Part shown: piece after piece, positions 8,473 to 17,423 of the stretch
Layout of the letters: each line of letters opens with the position of its first letter
Numbering within the stretch: position 1 is the stretch's first letter
Position numbers and translations under genes: made by a program
The notes under the pieces: model-generated
Told to the model about the DNA's origin: nothing
What the model saw: the letters and a program-made list of their open reading frames with translations, nothing else
The model's database searches: none
From: Hyphomicrobiales bacterium
GTDB lineage: Bacteria > Pseudomonadota > Alphaproteobacteria > Rhizobiales > Beijerinckiaceae
Length of the DNA: 57,366 nt
Assembly: GCA_003241815.1 (NCBI GenBank)
Contig: QBLV01000001.1
Location: 49,402 to 106,767 of the forward strand
Direction: 5' to 3'

Positions 8473-9773
8473 TCGGGACCGCGGTCTCGCTGCTCGTCGT
8501 TCTGGTGGGGCTGAGCATCCCGGTTGCCGCCGCGCTTGCGCTGATGGCGTATGTGCTGCAGGCGAACTACGCCTTCTTCCCGATGACCGGCGCCGTCGGC
8601 GAACTGGCCTGGAACTCCTCCAACGACTTCATCCTGATCGCCGCCCCGATGTTCATCATGATGGGCGAGCTGATGCACCGCTCTGGGATGAGCGAACGAC
8701 TGTTCACTGCGCTCTCGCCCTGGTTTGCCCGCGTGCCCGGCCGGCTCATCCACACCAACATCGCAGCCAGCGCCATTTTTGCCGCGACCTCGGGATCGTC
8801 GGTGGCCACCGCCGCGACGATCGGCACGGTCGCGATCCCCAATATGGACAAGGGCGGCTACAACCGTCCGCTGTTTTTGGGCTCGATCGCGGCCGGCGGC
8901 ACGCTCGGTATCCTGATCCCGCCCTCGATCAACATGATCATCTATGCCGTGCTGACCGACACCTCGGTCGCCGATCTCTATGCTGCCGGGTTCATCCCGG
9001 GCTTTATGCTGGCAGCGCTGTTCTCGACGATGGTGCTGGGGCTGGCGCTATACCGGCCGGAATGGGCCGGTCCCAAGGTCGACACGGGCGATCTCTGGCG
9101 CCAGCGCCTCGCGGGCCTGCGCCATCTGATCCCGCCGCTGGGGCTGTTCCTCGTCGTCGTCGGCTCGATCTATGCCGGCATCGCGACGCCGACCGAGGCC
9201 GCCGCGCTGGGCCTGATGGCGACGCTTCTGCTCGTCGCCGCCAATCGCCAGCTGTCCCTGCCGGTGCTGTTGCGCGCCTTCGAGGGCACCGTTCGCACGA
9301 CCTGCATGGTGATGCTGATCGTCATGGCCGCCTTTTTCCTCAACTTTGTCATGGTCTCGATCGGGCTGGTCAAGGCGATCACGGATGTCGTGCTGTCGCT
9401 CGGTTGGCCGCCGCTCGGCATGCTGCTGGCGATCGTCGTTTTCTACCTGATCCTCGGCTGCTTCATGGAGACCCTGTCGATGATGATCGCGACGACGCCG
9501 GTCGTCCTGCCGGTGATCACGGCGCTGGGCTACAGCCCTGTCTGGTGGGGCATCATCTTCGTCATCCTGATGGAGGCGGCGCTGATCACGCCCCCGGTCG
9601 GCCTCAACCTCTACGTGGTCCAGGCCGTGCGCGGAAAAGGCAATTTTGCCGATCTCTGCCTGGGCGCCATGCCCTTCGTCTTCGCGATGCTGCTGATGAT
9701 CGCGCTGCTGATCGCCTTCCCGCAACTGGCGCTCTGGCTTCCGACCCTTCTCAATCCCAAAGCCGGCGGCTGA
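8469..9773 (+). CDS. TRAP transporter large permease (DctM)
   Basis: The 434-aa polytopic membrane protein carries the DctM/TRAP large-subunit features. They are the opening VVLVGLSIPVAAALALM helix, APMFIMMGELMHRSGM, the conserved AASAIFAATSGSSVATAATIG and GTLGILIPPSINMIIYA loops, and the C-terminal LITPPVGLNLYVVQ. It is the ion-coupled translocation subunit. Its start ATGA overlaps dctQ, and dctP follows after 38 bp, so Q, M and P form one unit downstream of hyuAB. Confidence 0.94.
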   Translation: MIGTAVSLLVVLVGLSIPVAAALALMAYVLQANYAFFPMTGAVGELAWNSSNDFILIAAPMFIMMGELMHRSGMSERLFTALSPWFARVPGRLIHTNIAASAIFAATSGSSVATAATIGTVAIPNMDKGGYNRPLFLGSIAAGGTLGILIPPSINMIIYAVLTDTSVADLYAAGFIPGFMLAALFSTMVLGLALYRPEWAGPKVDTGDLWRQRLAGLRHLIPPLGLFLVVVGSIYAGIATPTEAAALGLMATLLLVAANRQLSLPVLLRAFEGTVRTTCMVMLIVMAAFFLNFVMVSIGLVKAITDVVLSLGWPPLGMLLAIVVFYLILGCFMETLSMMIATTPVVLPVITALGYSPVWWGIIFVILMEAALITPPVGLNLYVVQAVRGKGNFADLCLGAMPFVFAMLLMIALLIAFPQLALWLPTLLNPKAGG

Positions 9774-9811
9774 AATCGCCAACACCCCACCCCACAGAGG
9801 AGATGACTGCG

Positions 9812-10849
9812 ATGAAACATCTGGTCTCTATTGCTGCCCTCGCCACCACGCTTCTCTGCGGCACCGCCCAGGCCCAGGGGCTGCCGGCGACGAGCTTCAA
9901 CGCGGTCGGCAGCATCGGCAATCTGTCGATGTACACAAGCCGCGAAGTGCCGTTCTGGAACGAGACCGTGCCCAAGGAATCGGGCGGGGCGATCAAGGTG
10001 CAGGTCAAGCCCTTCACCGAGCTTGGCTTCAAGGGCCCGGAAATCTTCCGTCTCGTGTCGGCCGGTACGCTGCAATTCGCCACCACGGTGTTGAACTATA
10101 ATTCCGGCGAGGTCCCGATGAACGAGGCGACCGATCTCGTCGGTCTCGTCGGCTCTGTCGAGGAATTGCAGAAGGTCGTCGACGTTTTCCGCCCGACCTA
10201 CGCCAAGTTCCTCGAGGAGAAGCACGGCCTCAAGCTGCTCGGCTTCGGCACCTATCAGGCGCAGGTGATCTATTGCCGCGACGCCTTCACCAAGGTCGCC
10301 GATCTCAAGGGTCGCAAGGTCCGTGCCTCGGGCGCCTCGCAGCAGGCCTTCGTCAGCCATATCGGCGGCTCGCCGATCAACCTCGCCTTCGCCGAGGTCC
10401 AGCCGGCGCTCGCCAGCGGCGTGATCGACTGCGCCATCACCGGCGCGCTCTCGGGCTATCGTTCGAAATGGCATGAGGCGGCGAAGTTCATCTCGCCGAT
10501 GCCGATCAATTTCGGGCTCTCGGCGCAACTCGCCAATCTGAAATGGTGGAACACGCTCGATCCGAAGGTCCAGGCCTTCCTCACCGACAACCTGCGCAAG
10601 CTCGAGGATTCGATCTTCGACCAGGCCAAGACCGAGACGCAGACGGGTCTCGACTGCAACACCGGGAAGGCCTGCAGCGAAGGCGCCCCGGCGGCGATGA
10701 AGCTGGTTCCGGTGACGCCGGAGGACGAGGCTCTGCGTAAGGATGCCCTGACAAAGGTCATTCTGCCCGCCTTTGCCGGCCGCTGCGGCCCCGACTGCGT
10801 GACCACCTGGAACGGCACCATCGGCGCCTTTCTCAAGGTCAAGATCTGA
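9812..10849 (+). CDS. TRAP transporter periplasmic solute-binding protein (DctP)
   Basis: The 345-aa protein starts with a Sec signal peptide (MKHLVSIAALATTLLCG, likely cleaved after AQA). It has DctP-family landmarks: LGFGTYQAQVIYCRDAFTKV, a DLKGRKVRASG strand carrying the conserved substrate-carboxylate-binding arginine, and the SGVIDCAITG segment. This arginine suggests a carboxylated ligand, by family analogy. GGAG sits 9 bp before the ATG at 9812 and directly abuts the alternative ATG at 9803, so 9812 is preferred. It is the last gene of the hyuAB-dctQMP group. Confidence 0.92.
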   Translation: MKHLVSIAALATTLLCGTAQAQGLPATSFNAVGSIGNLSMYTSREVPFWNETVPKESGGAIKVQVKPFTELGFKGPEIFRLVSAGTLQFATTVLNYNSGEVPMNEATDLVGLVGSVEELQKVVDVFRPTYAKFLEEKHGLKLLGFGTYQAQVIYCRDAFTKVADLKGRKVRASGASQQAFVSHIGGSPINLAFAEVQPALASGVIDCAITGALSGYRSKWHEAAKFISPMPINFGLSAQLANLKWWNTLDPKVQAFLTDNLRKLEDSIFDQAKTETQTGLDCNTGKACSEGAPAAMKLVPVTPEDEALRKDALTKVILPAFAGRCGPDCVTTWNGTIGAFLKVKI

Positions 10850-10882
10850 TCGGGAGACCTTGAAGCAAAGTGTCCTCGCGAG

Positions 10883-10904
10883 CGTTCCCGGCATTGTGGG
10901 AACG
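10883..10904 (+). terminator. Possible terminator after the TRAP operon
   Basis: A 7-bp inverted repeat CGTTCCC/GGGAACG with an 8-nt loop starts 34 bp after the dctP stop. No T-tract follows, so its action as an intrinsic terminator is uncertain. Confidence 0.35.
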
Positions 10905-10932
10905 GTCCTATGCTTCGCGACACCGGGGGCAC

Positions 10933-10943
10933 AACAGCCCTTA
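10933..10943. repeat. 11-bp direct repeat (left copy) flanking the recombinase remnant
   Basis: AACAGCCCTTA occurs here and again at 11481-11491, just at the two ends of the degraded serine-recombinase frame. It could be a crossover core or target duplication left by an element, or chance. Confidence 0.45.
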
Positions 10944-10945
10944 CC

Positions 10946-10973
10946 GCCGTGCCTTGCTAGCCGTGCCTTGCTA
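10946..10973. repeat. Perfect 14-bp tandem duplication
   Basis: GCCGTGCCTTGCTA is present twice head to tail. The stop codon that ends the recombinase remnant (CTA on the plus strand) lies in the second copy. Confidence 0.8.
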
Positions 10974-11488
10974 CTTGCGGGCGGGTCTGGGGATTGCGAT
11001 TGCCACTTCCGGGCGTTCAACAACGCCCGGAAATGGTCGCGATGCTGCCCTGACAGCATGGAAGATTTCCGCCGCGGCGATGGCGGGATGGGGCACCGCC
11101 TTCTCAGGGTGCTCGCCGGTATCGTTGACGCGAGAGATGCGCTTTCCCGTCGCGGGATCCTTGACCATGCTCACGCGATTCCAGATGAGCCGGCCACCAT
11201 AAAGAGGGCTGAGAAGGAGGCCGTGGCCGCGAGTGCGTTTGCCGCTGGTCGTCACGGCCGCCCAACGGCGAGGGACGGCCTCATCGTTCAGCCGACCGGC
11301 GATCTCACGCGGTCTGCTGCCCGCGAGATACTCGTCGAAGATGCGGCGGATGACGGTCGCCTCCTCTTCAACGATGGCGAACTCGCCCGGACGGCCCGGC
11401 ATTGGCTCATAGCCATAGGCTCGGCCGCCGGGCTGCGACCCTCCCTGACGACCCCTGCCATGCCCCGGCGGACCTTCTGAAACAGCCC
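10971..11488 (-). pseudogene. Serine recombinase (resolvase/invertase family) fragment, frameshifted
   Basis: The minus strand encodes part of the 'Recombinase' domain of a large serine recombinase. Landmarks are VEEEATVIRRIFDEYLAG, SPLYGGRLIWNRVSMVKDP, TGKRISRVN and PAIAAAEIFHAV. Upstream, the matching KVRRGMAGVVREGR stretch lies in a different frame from the GGRAYGYEP segment that should follow it, so a frameshift lies near 11425. The frame stops at a TAA at 11489-11491 on one side and in a tandem duplication on the other. The catalytic N-terminal resolvase domain and the zinc-ribbon C-terminus are both missing. It is a dead fragment of a phage or integrative element. Confidence 0.82.
11007..11032. 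repeat. Perfect 11-bp stem hairpin
   Basis: TTCCGGGCGTT, loop CAAC, AACGCCCGGAA. It lies inside the 3' end of the recombinase remnant, where homology to the family has ended, so it may belong to the sequence that replaced the recombinase C-terminus. It could also act as a terminator. Confidence 0.7.
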
Positions 11489-11729
11489 TTAACGGTTTGG
11501 GCCTTCAGCGGGCGGGTTTAAGCGAGGAACCCCAGAGCTGGTGAGATCTCGCTATCGATCAGCAATCCGTCCGACATGGCCCAGAGCAGCCTTTTTAAGG
11601 TGAATCGATCTCTTCGCATGTTGCAGAGGGGAATGATCGATGCGACAGAGCCGTCAGGGTGCACCGTGTCGATTGCCGAGCGGGCAGGATTTGCGTGGGT
11701 CGGGCCGCCAGCGCAGGATCATTGCGCCT

Positions 11730-11864
11730 ATGTCACGCCCCCTTTCCGAACTTCGCCGGTTTTTGAGCAACGAGGCCACAGGCGGCATCATTTTGATGGG
11801 CGTGACGTCCCTCGGGGGGTTTACGAGCATTGAGTTGAAGATCGACGGGACTCCTTTCCCATGA
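11730..11864 (+). pseudogene. Na+/H+ antiporter NhaA, N-terminal remnant
   Basis: An ATG at 11730 opens a frame beginning SRPLSELRRFLSNEATGGIILM, the typical cytoplasmic start and entry into helix 1 of NhaA (the LRRFL.NEA.GGI pattern). After this the sequence no longer matches the family and stops after 44 residues, against about 390-450 normally. The stop overlaps the mrpA ATG by four bases. What remains is a deleted nhaA whose start now precedes another Na+/H+ antiporter operon. It may have been kept as a translated leader coupled to mrpA, or be a chance breakpoint. Confidence 0.65.
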
Positions 11865-14710
11865 GTTTGTGGTTGATCCCGCTGATCCCGTTCTTTGCGG
11901 CGGTCTTGCCGCCGTTGACGATCCGCTCGGGTCGGAATGTCTGTGCCACGGTCACGGCTCTGGCGACGTTGCTCGCCCTCGCGCTACTGCTCTCGCATGC
12001 GCCGGCCGTCTATCGCGGCGAAATCGTCCAGACGCGGCTGGATTGGCTGCCGCAGATCGGCCTGTCGTTTTCCTTCTTCATCGATGGGCTGGGTCTGTTC
12101 TTCGCCACGATGATCCTCGGGATCGGCCTACTGGTGATCGTCTATGCGCGCTTCTATCTCAGCCGCAACGACCCGATCGGGCGCTTCTACGCCTATCTGC
12201 TGCTGTTCCAGGGCGCGATGGTGGGTGTCGTCCTCTCCGACAACATCCTGCTTCTGCTGGTGTTCTGGGAACTGACGAGCCTGACCTCCTTCCTGCTGAT
12301 CGGCTATTGGCGGCACCTGCCCGAGGCCCGGCAAGGCGCGCGGATGGCGCTGGTCGTCACCGGCGGTGGCGGCTTGCTCCTGATCGCGGGCATGCTGCTG
12401 CTGGGCCACATCGCCGGATCCTACGAGCTGTCGGAGATCCTGAAACGGGGCGAACTGATCAAGGCCTCGCCACTCTATCTGCCGATGCTGCTGCTGGTGC
12501 TCGGCGGCGCCTTCACGAAATCGGCGCAGTTTCCGTTCCATTTCTGGCTGCCGCACGCCATGGCCGCGCCGACGCCGGTTTCGGCCTATCTGCATTCTGC
12601 GACCATGGTGAAGGCCGGGATCTTCCTGCTGGCGCGTCTGTGGCCGGTGTTGGCCGGCACCGATGCCTGGTTCCTGATCGTGGCGCCCGTTGGGCTCGTC
12701 ACCATGCTGGTCGCGGCCTGGATCGCCATCTTCAAGGATGATTTGAAGGGGCTCCTGGCCTTCTCGACCGTCAGCCATCTCGGCCTGATGACGATGCTCC
12801 TGGGTTTCGGCACGCCAATGGCGGCGGTGGCCGCCGTGTTCCACATCCTCAACCACGCGACCTTCAAGGCAGCCCTGTTCATGGGCGCCGGCATCATCGA
12901 CCATGAAACCGGCACGCGCGACATCCGCAGGCTCGGCGGTTTGCTGACGCTGATGCCGATCACCGCGACGCTGGTGCTGATCGCATCGGCCTCGATGGCG
13001 GGCATCCCGCTGTTCAACGGCTTCCTGTCGAAGGAGATGATGCTGGAAGAGGCCTTGAAGACCTCTTATGCGGGCATGCCTTGGCTGTTTCCGGTGATGG
13101 CCGGACTGGCGACACTGTTTTCGGTCGCCTATTCGGCAAGGCTCGCGGTGCGCGTGTTCTTCGGCCCGAAGCGGCACGACTATCCCTCCCACCCGCACGA
13201 TCCGCCGGTCGGGATGTGGGGGCCGGTCGCCGTCCTCGTCGTGCTGGTCGTGGCGATCGGGCTCCTGCCCGCGCTGATCGCGGGACCGATCGTCGCGCAC
13301 ACGGCGCTGGCGGTCATCGGCGGGCCGTTGCCGTCCTATTATCTCTCGATCTGGCACGGGGTGACACCGGCCCTGCTGACGAGCATGGGGGCGACGGTCG
13401 CCGGTGCGGCGCTGTTCCTGGCCTACCAGACCATCAACCGCATCCGCCTCGGCCTGCCCCGGCCGGACGCCAAGACGCTGTTCGACCGCGTCATCGCCGG
13501 CACGGTAGCAGGAGCGGACTGGGCCATCGCGCGCAGCCATACCGGATCGCTGCAGCTCTATTTCGCCATCATCCTCGGCGCCGTGGTGGTGCTGGCGGCC
13601 GGCGGCTTCTGGAGCGCGTCGCATGGCGCCGGGACCCGCGCGACGCTGCCGATGTCGCTGCCGGCCGGCATCGCCTGGTTCGCCCTGGTCGCCGCCAGCG
13701 TGGCTGCCGCCCTGCGCCACCACGACCGCGTCTTCGCCCTTGTGTTGACCAGCATCGTCGGCCTCGTGGTGTCGCTGCTCTTCCTGCAGTTCTCCGCGCC
13801 CGATCTCGCCCTGACGCAGATCTCCGTCGATGTGGTGACCACTGTCCTGCTGTTGCTCGCGCTCAACCTGCTGCCCAAAACGACGCCCCGGGAAGGCTCC
13901 CCGCTGCTGCGCTCCCGCGACGCAGGGATCGCGGCCGTGGCCGGCCTGGGCGTCGCGGGGCTTGCCTACGCCGTGATGACCAGGGGCTTCGAGACGATCT
14001 CGGCCTATCATCTGGAGCAGTCGAAGCCCGGCGGCGGCGGCACCAATGTCGTCAACGTCATCCTCGTCGATTTCCGCGGCTTCGATACGTTCGGCGAGAT
14101 CATCGTGCTCGGCATCGCGGCGCTGGCCATCTTCGCGCTGCTCGATCACCCGTTCGGCCGTGCCTCGGCGCGCCGGCTGGCCAGCATTCGCTTCGCGGAA
14201 GAGGCGCGCGACGCCCATCCCATGATGTTGGTGGTGGCGACGCGGGCGCTCTTGCCTTTGGCGCTGACGGTCGGCGTCTACATTCTCCTGCGCGGCCACA
14301 ATCTGCCGGGTGGAGGCTTCATCGCGGGCCTCGTCGTCGCCATGGCGCTGATCATGCAGTACATGGCGAGCGGCTATGTCTGGGCGAACGCCCGCGCGCG
14401 CATCGACTCGCAGGCCATGATCGGGGCCGGCATCGTCATCGCCGGACTGACCGGTATCGGCTCATGGGTGTTCGGCCGGCCCTTCCTGACCAGCTCCTTC
14501 GGCTATTTCTCGCTGCCGCTGGTTGGACAATTCGAACTGGCGACGGCGATGGCCTTCGATCTCGGCGTCTTCCTCGCCGTCGTCGGCGCGGTGTTGTTGT
14601 CCTTGTCACAGATTTCGCGCGTCCAGCAGCGCGCGGAGCGCTCGCCCGTCACCGATAATCCGATGGACATCGTGCTGGCCCCCGAAACGGCCATGGCGAA
14701 GGAGAGCTGA
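11861..14710 (+). CDS. mrpA: Mrp/Pha cation:proton antiporter subunits A and B fused (MrpAB/PhaAB)
   Basis: The 949-aa membrane protein has the proton-pumping antiporter core related to NuoL. Its landmarks are the conserved acidic helix LVFWELTSLTSFLLIGYW, the lysine-bearing FTKSAQFPFHFWLPHAM, and PVSAYLHSATMVKAG. A middle region with FLQFSAPDLALTQISVDVV follows, and a C-terminal MrpB-like part (LRGHNLPGGGFIAGLVVA) from roughly residue 790. Fusion of A and B is the normal state in alphaproteobacterial Pha systems. It exchanges Na+ or K+ for H+ at the inner membrane as part of a hetero-oligomer, for pH and salt homeostasis. Its ATG overlaps the stop of the NhaA remnant, and mrpC starts one base after its stop. 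Confidence 0.95.
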   Translation: MSLWLIPLIPFFAAVLPPLTIRSGRNVCATVTALATLLALALLLSHAPAVYRGEIVQTRLDWLPQIGLSFSFFIDGLGLFFATMILGIGLLVIVYARFYLSRNDPIGRFYAYLLLFQGAMVGVVLSDNILLLLVFWELTSLTSFLLIGYWRHLPEARQGARMALVVTGGGGLLLIAGMLLLGHIAGSYELSEILKRGELIKASPLYLPMLLLVLGGAFTKSAQFPFHFWLPHAMAAPTPVSAYLHSATMVKAGIFLLARLWPVLAGTDAWFLIVAPVGLVTMLVAAWIAIFKDDLKGLLAFSTVSHLGLMTMLLGFGTPMAAVAAVFHILNHATFKAALFMGAGIIDHETGTRDIRRLGGLLTLMPITATLVLIASASMAGIPLFNGFLSKEMMLEEALKTSYAGMPWLFPVMAGLATLFSVAYSARLAVRVFFGPKRHDYPSHPHDPPVGMWGPVAVLVVLVVAIGLLPALIAGPIVAHTALAVIGGPLPSYYLSIWHGVTPALLTSMGATVAGAALFLAYQTINRIRLGLPRPDAKTLFDRVIAGTVAGADWAIARSHTGSLQLYFAIILGAVVVLAAGGFWSASHGAGTRATLPMSLPAGIAWFALVAASVAAALRHHDRVFALVLTSIVGLVVSLLFLQFSAPDLALTQISVDVVTTVLLLLALNLLPKTTPREGSPLLRSRDAGIAAVAGLGVAGLAYAVMTRGFETISAYHLEQSKPGGGGTNVVNVILVDFRGFDTFGEIIVLGIAALAIFALLDHPFGRASARRLASIRFAEEARDAHPMMLVVATRALLPLALTVGVYILLRGHNLPGGGFIAGLVVAMALIMQYMASGYVWANARARIDSQAMIGAGIVIAGLTGIGSWVFGRPFLTSSFGYFSLPLVGQFELATAMAFDLGVFLAVVGAVLLSLSQISRVQQRAERSPVTDNPMDIVLAPETAMAKES

Positions 14711-14711
14711 C

Positions 14712-15095
14712 GTGGAATTGCTTGTCTCCAGCGCCACGGGCGTGATGACGGCGGTCGGGATCTATCTCCTGCTCAGCGCAAGGACCTTCCCGGTCATCCT
14801 GGGCCTGACCTTCCTGTCCTATGCCGTCAACGTGTTCCTGTTCTCGATGGGGCGCCTGACCATCAACCAGCCGCCGATCATCGGCGCGACAACGGCGGGG
14901 TATTCCGATCCGCTGCCGCAGGCTCTCGTCCTGACCGCGATCGTGATCTCCTTCGGCATGACCGCGCTGATCGTCGTGCTGGCGCTGCGCGGCTTCCTCG
15001 AAGCGGGAACCGACGAGGTCGATCTCGCCATTCCGCGCGAAGGCGGCCCGGCGGATGCCGGGACCAAGGGCGATATGGCACGGCCGCAACCATGA
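14712..15095 (+). CDS. mrpC: Mrp antiporter subunit C
   Basis: The 127-aa protein resembles NuoK, with three membrane helices (VMTAVGIYLLLSA, VILGLTFLSYAVNVFLF, LTAIVISFGMTALIVVLAL). The phrase PLPQALVLTAIVI is highly typical of MrpC. The start is a GTG at 14712, one base after the mrpA stop; the ORF track began at 14523 inside mrpA. It overlaps mrpD by four bases. Its hydrophilic tail (EVDLAIPREGG) is a little longer than in Bacillus MrpC. Confidence 0.93.
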   Translation: MELLVSSATGVMTAVGIYLLLSARTFPVILGLTFLSYAVNVFLFSMGRLTINQPPIIGATTAGYSDPLPQALVLTAIVISFGMTALIVVLALRGFLEAGTDEVDLAIPREGGPADAGTKGDMARPQP

Positions 15096-16654
15096 ACCAC
15101 TGGATCGTCGTCCCCACAGTCCTGCCGGCCATGACGGCAGCACTTCTTCTGATCCTCGCGCTGCCTCATCACCTCAAGCACCAGCGTGTGGTCTCGATCG
15201 GCGCGACCGTGCTGATGCTCGCGCTCGCCATCGGCCTGCTGATGTTGGCCGGCGACGGAGCCCCCCGCGCGTATTTCCTCGGCAACTGGCCGGCGCCGTT
15301 CGGCATCGTGCTGGTATTGGACCGGCTGTCGGCGATCATGCTGCTGCTGACCGCGGCGCTGGCACTGGCCGTCGTGATCTACGCCTCTACCGGCTGGGAC
15401 ACGCGCGGGCGGCACTTCCATGCGCTGATGCAGTTCCAGTTGCTCGGCGTCAACGGCGCCTTCCTGACCGGGGATCTGTTCAACCTGTTCGTCTTCTTCG
15501 AGGTCATGCTGATCGCTTCCTACGGGCTGATGCTGCATGGCGGCGGCGCGGTGCGGCTGAAGGCAGGCTTTCATTACGTCGCGATCAACCTGATCGCCTC
15601 GACGCTGTTCCTGTTCGGCGTCGGTCTGATCTATGCGATCACCGGCACGCTCAACATGGCCGATCTCGCGGGCAAGGTCGCGGCCGTCTCGGCCGACGAC
15701 CAGGCGCTGCTGAAGACCGGGGCGATGCTGCTGTTCGTGGTGTTCGCCACAAAGGCGGCGCTGGTGCCGCTGCACTGGTGGCTGCCGAGCGCCTATGCGG
15801 CCACCTCGGCGCCGGCGGCGGCCATGTTCATGATCATGACCAAGGTTGGCGCCTATGCGATCATCCGCGTCTATGGGCTGATCTTCGGTGCGGATGCCGG
15901 GCCGCTCGGTGCCCTCGTCGCGCCGATCGTCATCCCGGCTGCTCTCGTCACGCTCGTCGTCGGCGCCGTCGGAGTGCTGGCCAGTCGGAGCCTGAGCGAT
16001 CTCGTCTGTTTTTCCGTCATCGCCTCGATGGGCAACCTGCTGATCGCGGTGGGGCTGTTCGACGGCGTCGGCACGACGGCCGCGCTCTACTACATCATCC
16101 ACAGCACGCTGACGGGCGCCGCCCTGTTCCTGCTCGTGGATCTGATCTCCCAGCGCCGGGGCAAGCTGATGGACAGGCTGGAGCCCGCACCGGCCATCGC
16201 CAACGAGACGATACTGGGCGCGCTGTTCTTTTTGGGTGCCATCGCGATGGTGGGCATGCCGCCGCTGTCGGGCTTCATCGGCAAGCTGCTGATCCTCGAG
16301 GCGACCCGCGAAGCCCCCCAAGCACCCCTGATCTGGGCCATCGTGCTCGGCTCCAGCCTGCTGATGATGATCGGCTTCGCGCGCGCAGGCTCGGTCGTCT
16401 TCTGGAACAATCCGAAACCGGCGAGCGATTTGGGCGAGGCCGGCGTAGCGCCCAGTCGCGACGGGCTGAGCGCGAGCGCTCTCGTGCCGATCGTCGTCGT
16501 CGGCCTGCTCCTGGGTGCGACCGCCGCATTGTCGTTCGGCGCCGGGCCGCTCACCAGCGGGTTCCAGGCGACCTCAGCGCAACTGCTCGACAAGGCCGGG
16601 TACATTCGCGCAGTGCTTGCCCCTGCTGCGGGCGTCGCCATGGGGGAGAACTAG
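15092..16654 (+). CDS. mrpD: Mrp antiporter subunit D
   Basis: The 520-aa NuoM/N-like membrane subunit carries LFVFFEVMLIASYGLML (conserved glutamate), FATKAALVPLHWWLPSAY (conserved lysine) and SAPAAAMFMIMTKVGAYAIIRVYG. Together with MrpA it forms the antiport core in the inner membrane. It starts within an ATGA overlap with mrpC and is followed by mrpE after three bases, so the operon is tightly packed. Confidence 0.95.
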   Translation: MNHWIVVPTVLPAMTAALLLILALPHHLKHQRVVSIGATVLMLALAIGLLMLAGDGAPRAYFLGNWPAPFGIVLVLDRLSAIMLLLTAALALAVVIYASTGWDTRGRHFHALMQFQLLGVNGAFLTGDLFNLFVFFEVMLIASYGLMLHGGGAVRLKAGFHYVAINLIASTLFLFGVGLIYAITGTLNMADLAGKVAAVSADDQALLKTGAMLLFVVFATKAALVPLHWWLPSAYAATSAPAAAMFMIMTKVGAYAIIRVYGLIFGADAGPLGALVAPIVIPAALVTLVVGAVGVLASRSLSDLVCFSVIASMGNLLIAVGLFDGVGTTAALYYIIHSTLTGAALFLLVDLISQRRGKLMDRLEPAPAIANETILGALFFLGAIAMVGMPPLSGFIGKLLILEATREAPQAPLIWAIVLGSSLLMMIGFARAGSVVFWNNPKPASDLGEAGVAPSRDGLSASALVPIVVVGLLLGATAALSFGAGPLTSGFQATSAQLLDKAGYIRAVLAPAAGVAMGEN

Positions 16655-16657
16655 GCG

Positions 16658-17149
16658 ATGGTCAGGCGCTTTTTCCCTCACCCCATGCTGACGGTCTGGA
16701 TCGTCGCGGTCTGGGTCCTGCTCGCCAACGAGATCACCTTCGGCCATCTGGTTCTGGGCCTGATCCTTGGGGTCCTCATTCCCTTGGGCACCAGCGCCTA
16801 TTGGCCGGGGCGCCCGCGCATCGGCGCTCCGCTGATGATGATCGAATTCATGCTGGTGGTGCTCTGGGACATCGTGGTGTCCAACATTCAGGTCGCTTCC
16901 CTGATCCTGTTACGCCGCGGCGACACCCTGCGTTCACAGTTCATCACCTTGCCGCTGGATCTCAAGACTCCGGAAGCGATCACCGTTCTGGCCGGGACGA
17001 TCACGATGACGCCGGGCACGGTCTCGGCCGATGTCAGCGCAGACGGGCGCGCCCTGCTCGTGCACTGCCTCGAAACCGACGGCGCCGAGGACACCATCGC
17101 CCAGATCAAGCACCGCTACGAACGCAGGCTGAAAAGGATATTCGAATGA
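16658..17149 (+). CDS. mrpE: Mrp antiporter subunit E
   Basis: The 163-aa subunit has two N-terminal helices (LTVWIVAVWVLLANEIT, LVLGLILGVLIPLG) and a third segment (MMIEFMLVVLWDIVVSNIQVA). A cytoplasmic tail follows with the family phrase AGTITMTPGTVSADVS and a C-terminal KHRYERRLKR. MrpE is needed for assembly of the complex. The stop overlaps the mrpF start. Confidence 0.93.
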   Translation: MVRRFFPHPMLTVWIVAVWVLLANEITFGHLVLGLILGVLIPLGTSAYWPGRPRIGAPLMMIEFMLVVLWDIVVSNIQVASLILLRRGDTLRSQFITLPLDLKTPEAITVLAGTITMTPGTVSADVSADGRALLVHCLETDGAEDTIAQIKHRYERRLKRIFE

Positions 17150-17415
17150 TCGCAACCGCCTGTCTGATCGCGCTGATTGCCACCAGCGTCGCCATCCTCT
17201 TGAACCTCTATCGGATGGTGCTGGGCCCCGACGTGACCGACCGCATCCTGGCACTCGACACGATGGTCATCAACGCCATCGCGCTGATCGTGCTGCTCGG
17301 CATCTACTACGGCACAACGATGTATTTCGAGGCGGCGATGCTGATCGCCATGGTCGGCTTCGTGACGACCGTGGCCTTCTGCAAATACCTGCTCCGCGGC
17401 AATGTGATCGAATAG
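17146..17415 (+). CDS. mrpF: Mrp antiporter subunit F
   Basis: The 89-aa protein has three membrane helices and the hallmark LGPDVTDRILALDTMVINAIALIVL. It ends with FCKYLLRGNVIE. The ATG overlaps the mrpE stop (ATGA). The ORF track merged this frame with a long shadow starting at 15055, so the true gene is only the final part of that line. Confidence 0.93.
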   Translation: MIATACLIALIATSVAILLNLYRMVLGPDVTDRILALDTMVINAIALIVLLGIYYGTTMYFEAAMLIAMVGFVTTVAFCKYLLRGNVIE

Positions 17416-17423
17416 GACGCAGC

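Noticed and set aside
12128-14299. 723-aa minus-strand ORF opposite mrpA
   Set aside because: Gln/His/Arg-rich low-complexity shadow of a membrane-protein gene.
15055-17415. 786-aa plus-strand ORF across mrpD and mrpE ending in MrpF
   Set aside because: Only the last 89 codons are coding (mrpF); the rest is an out-of-frame reading of mrpD and mrpE.
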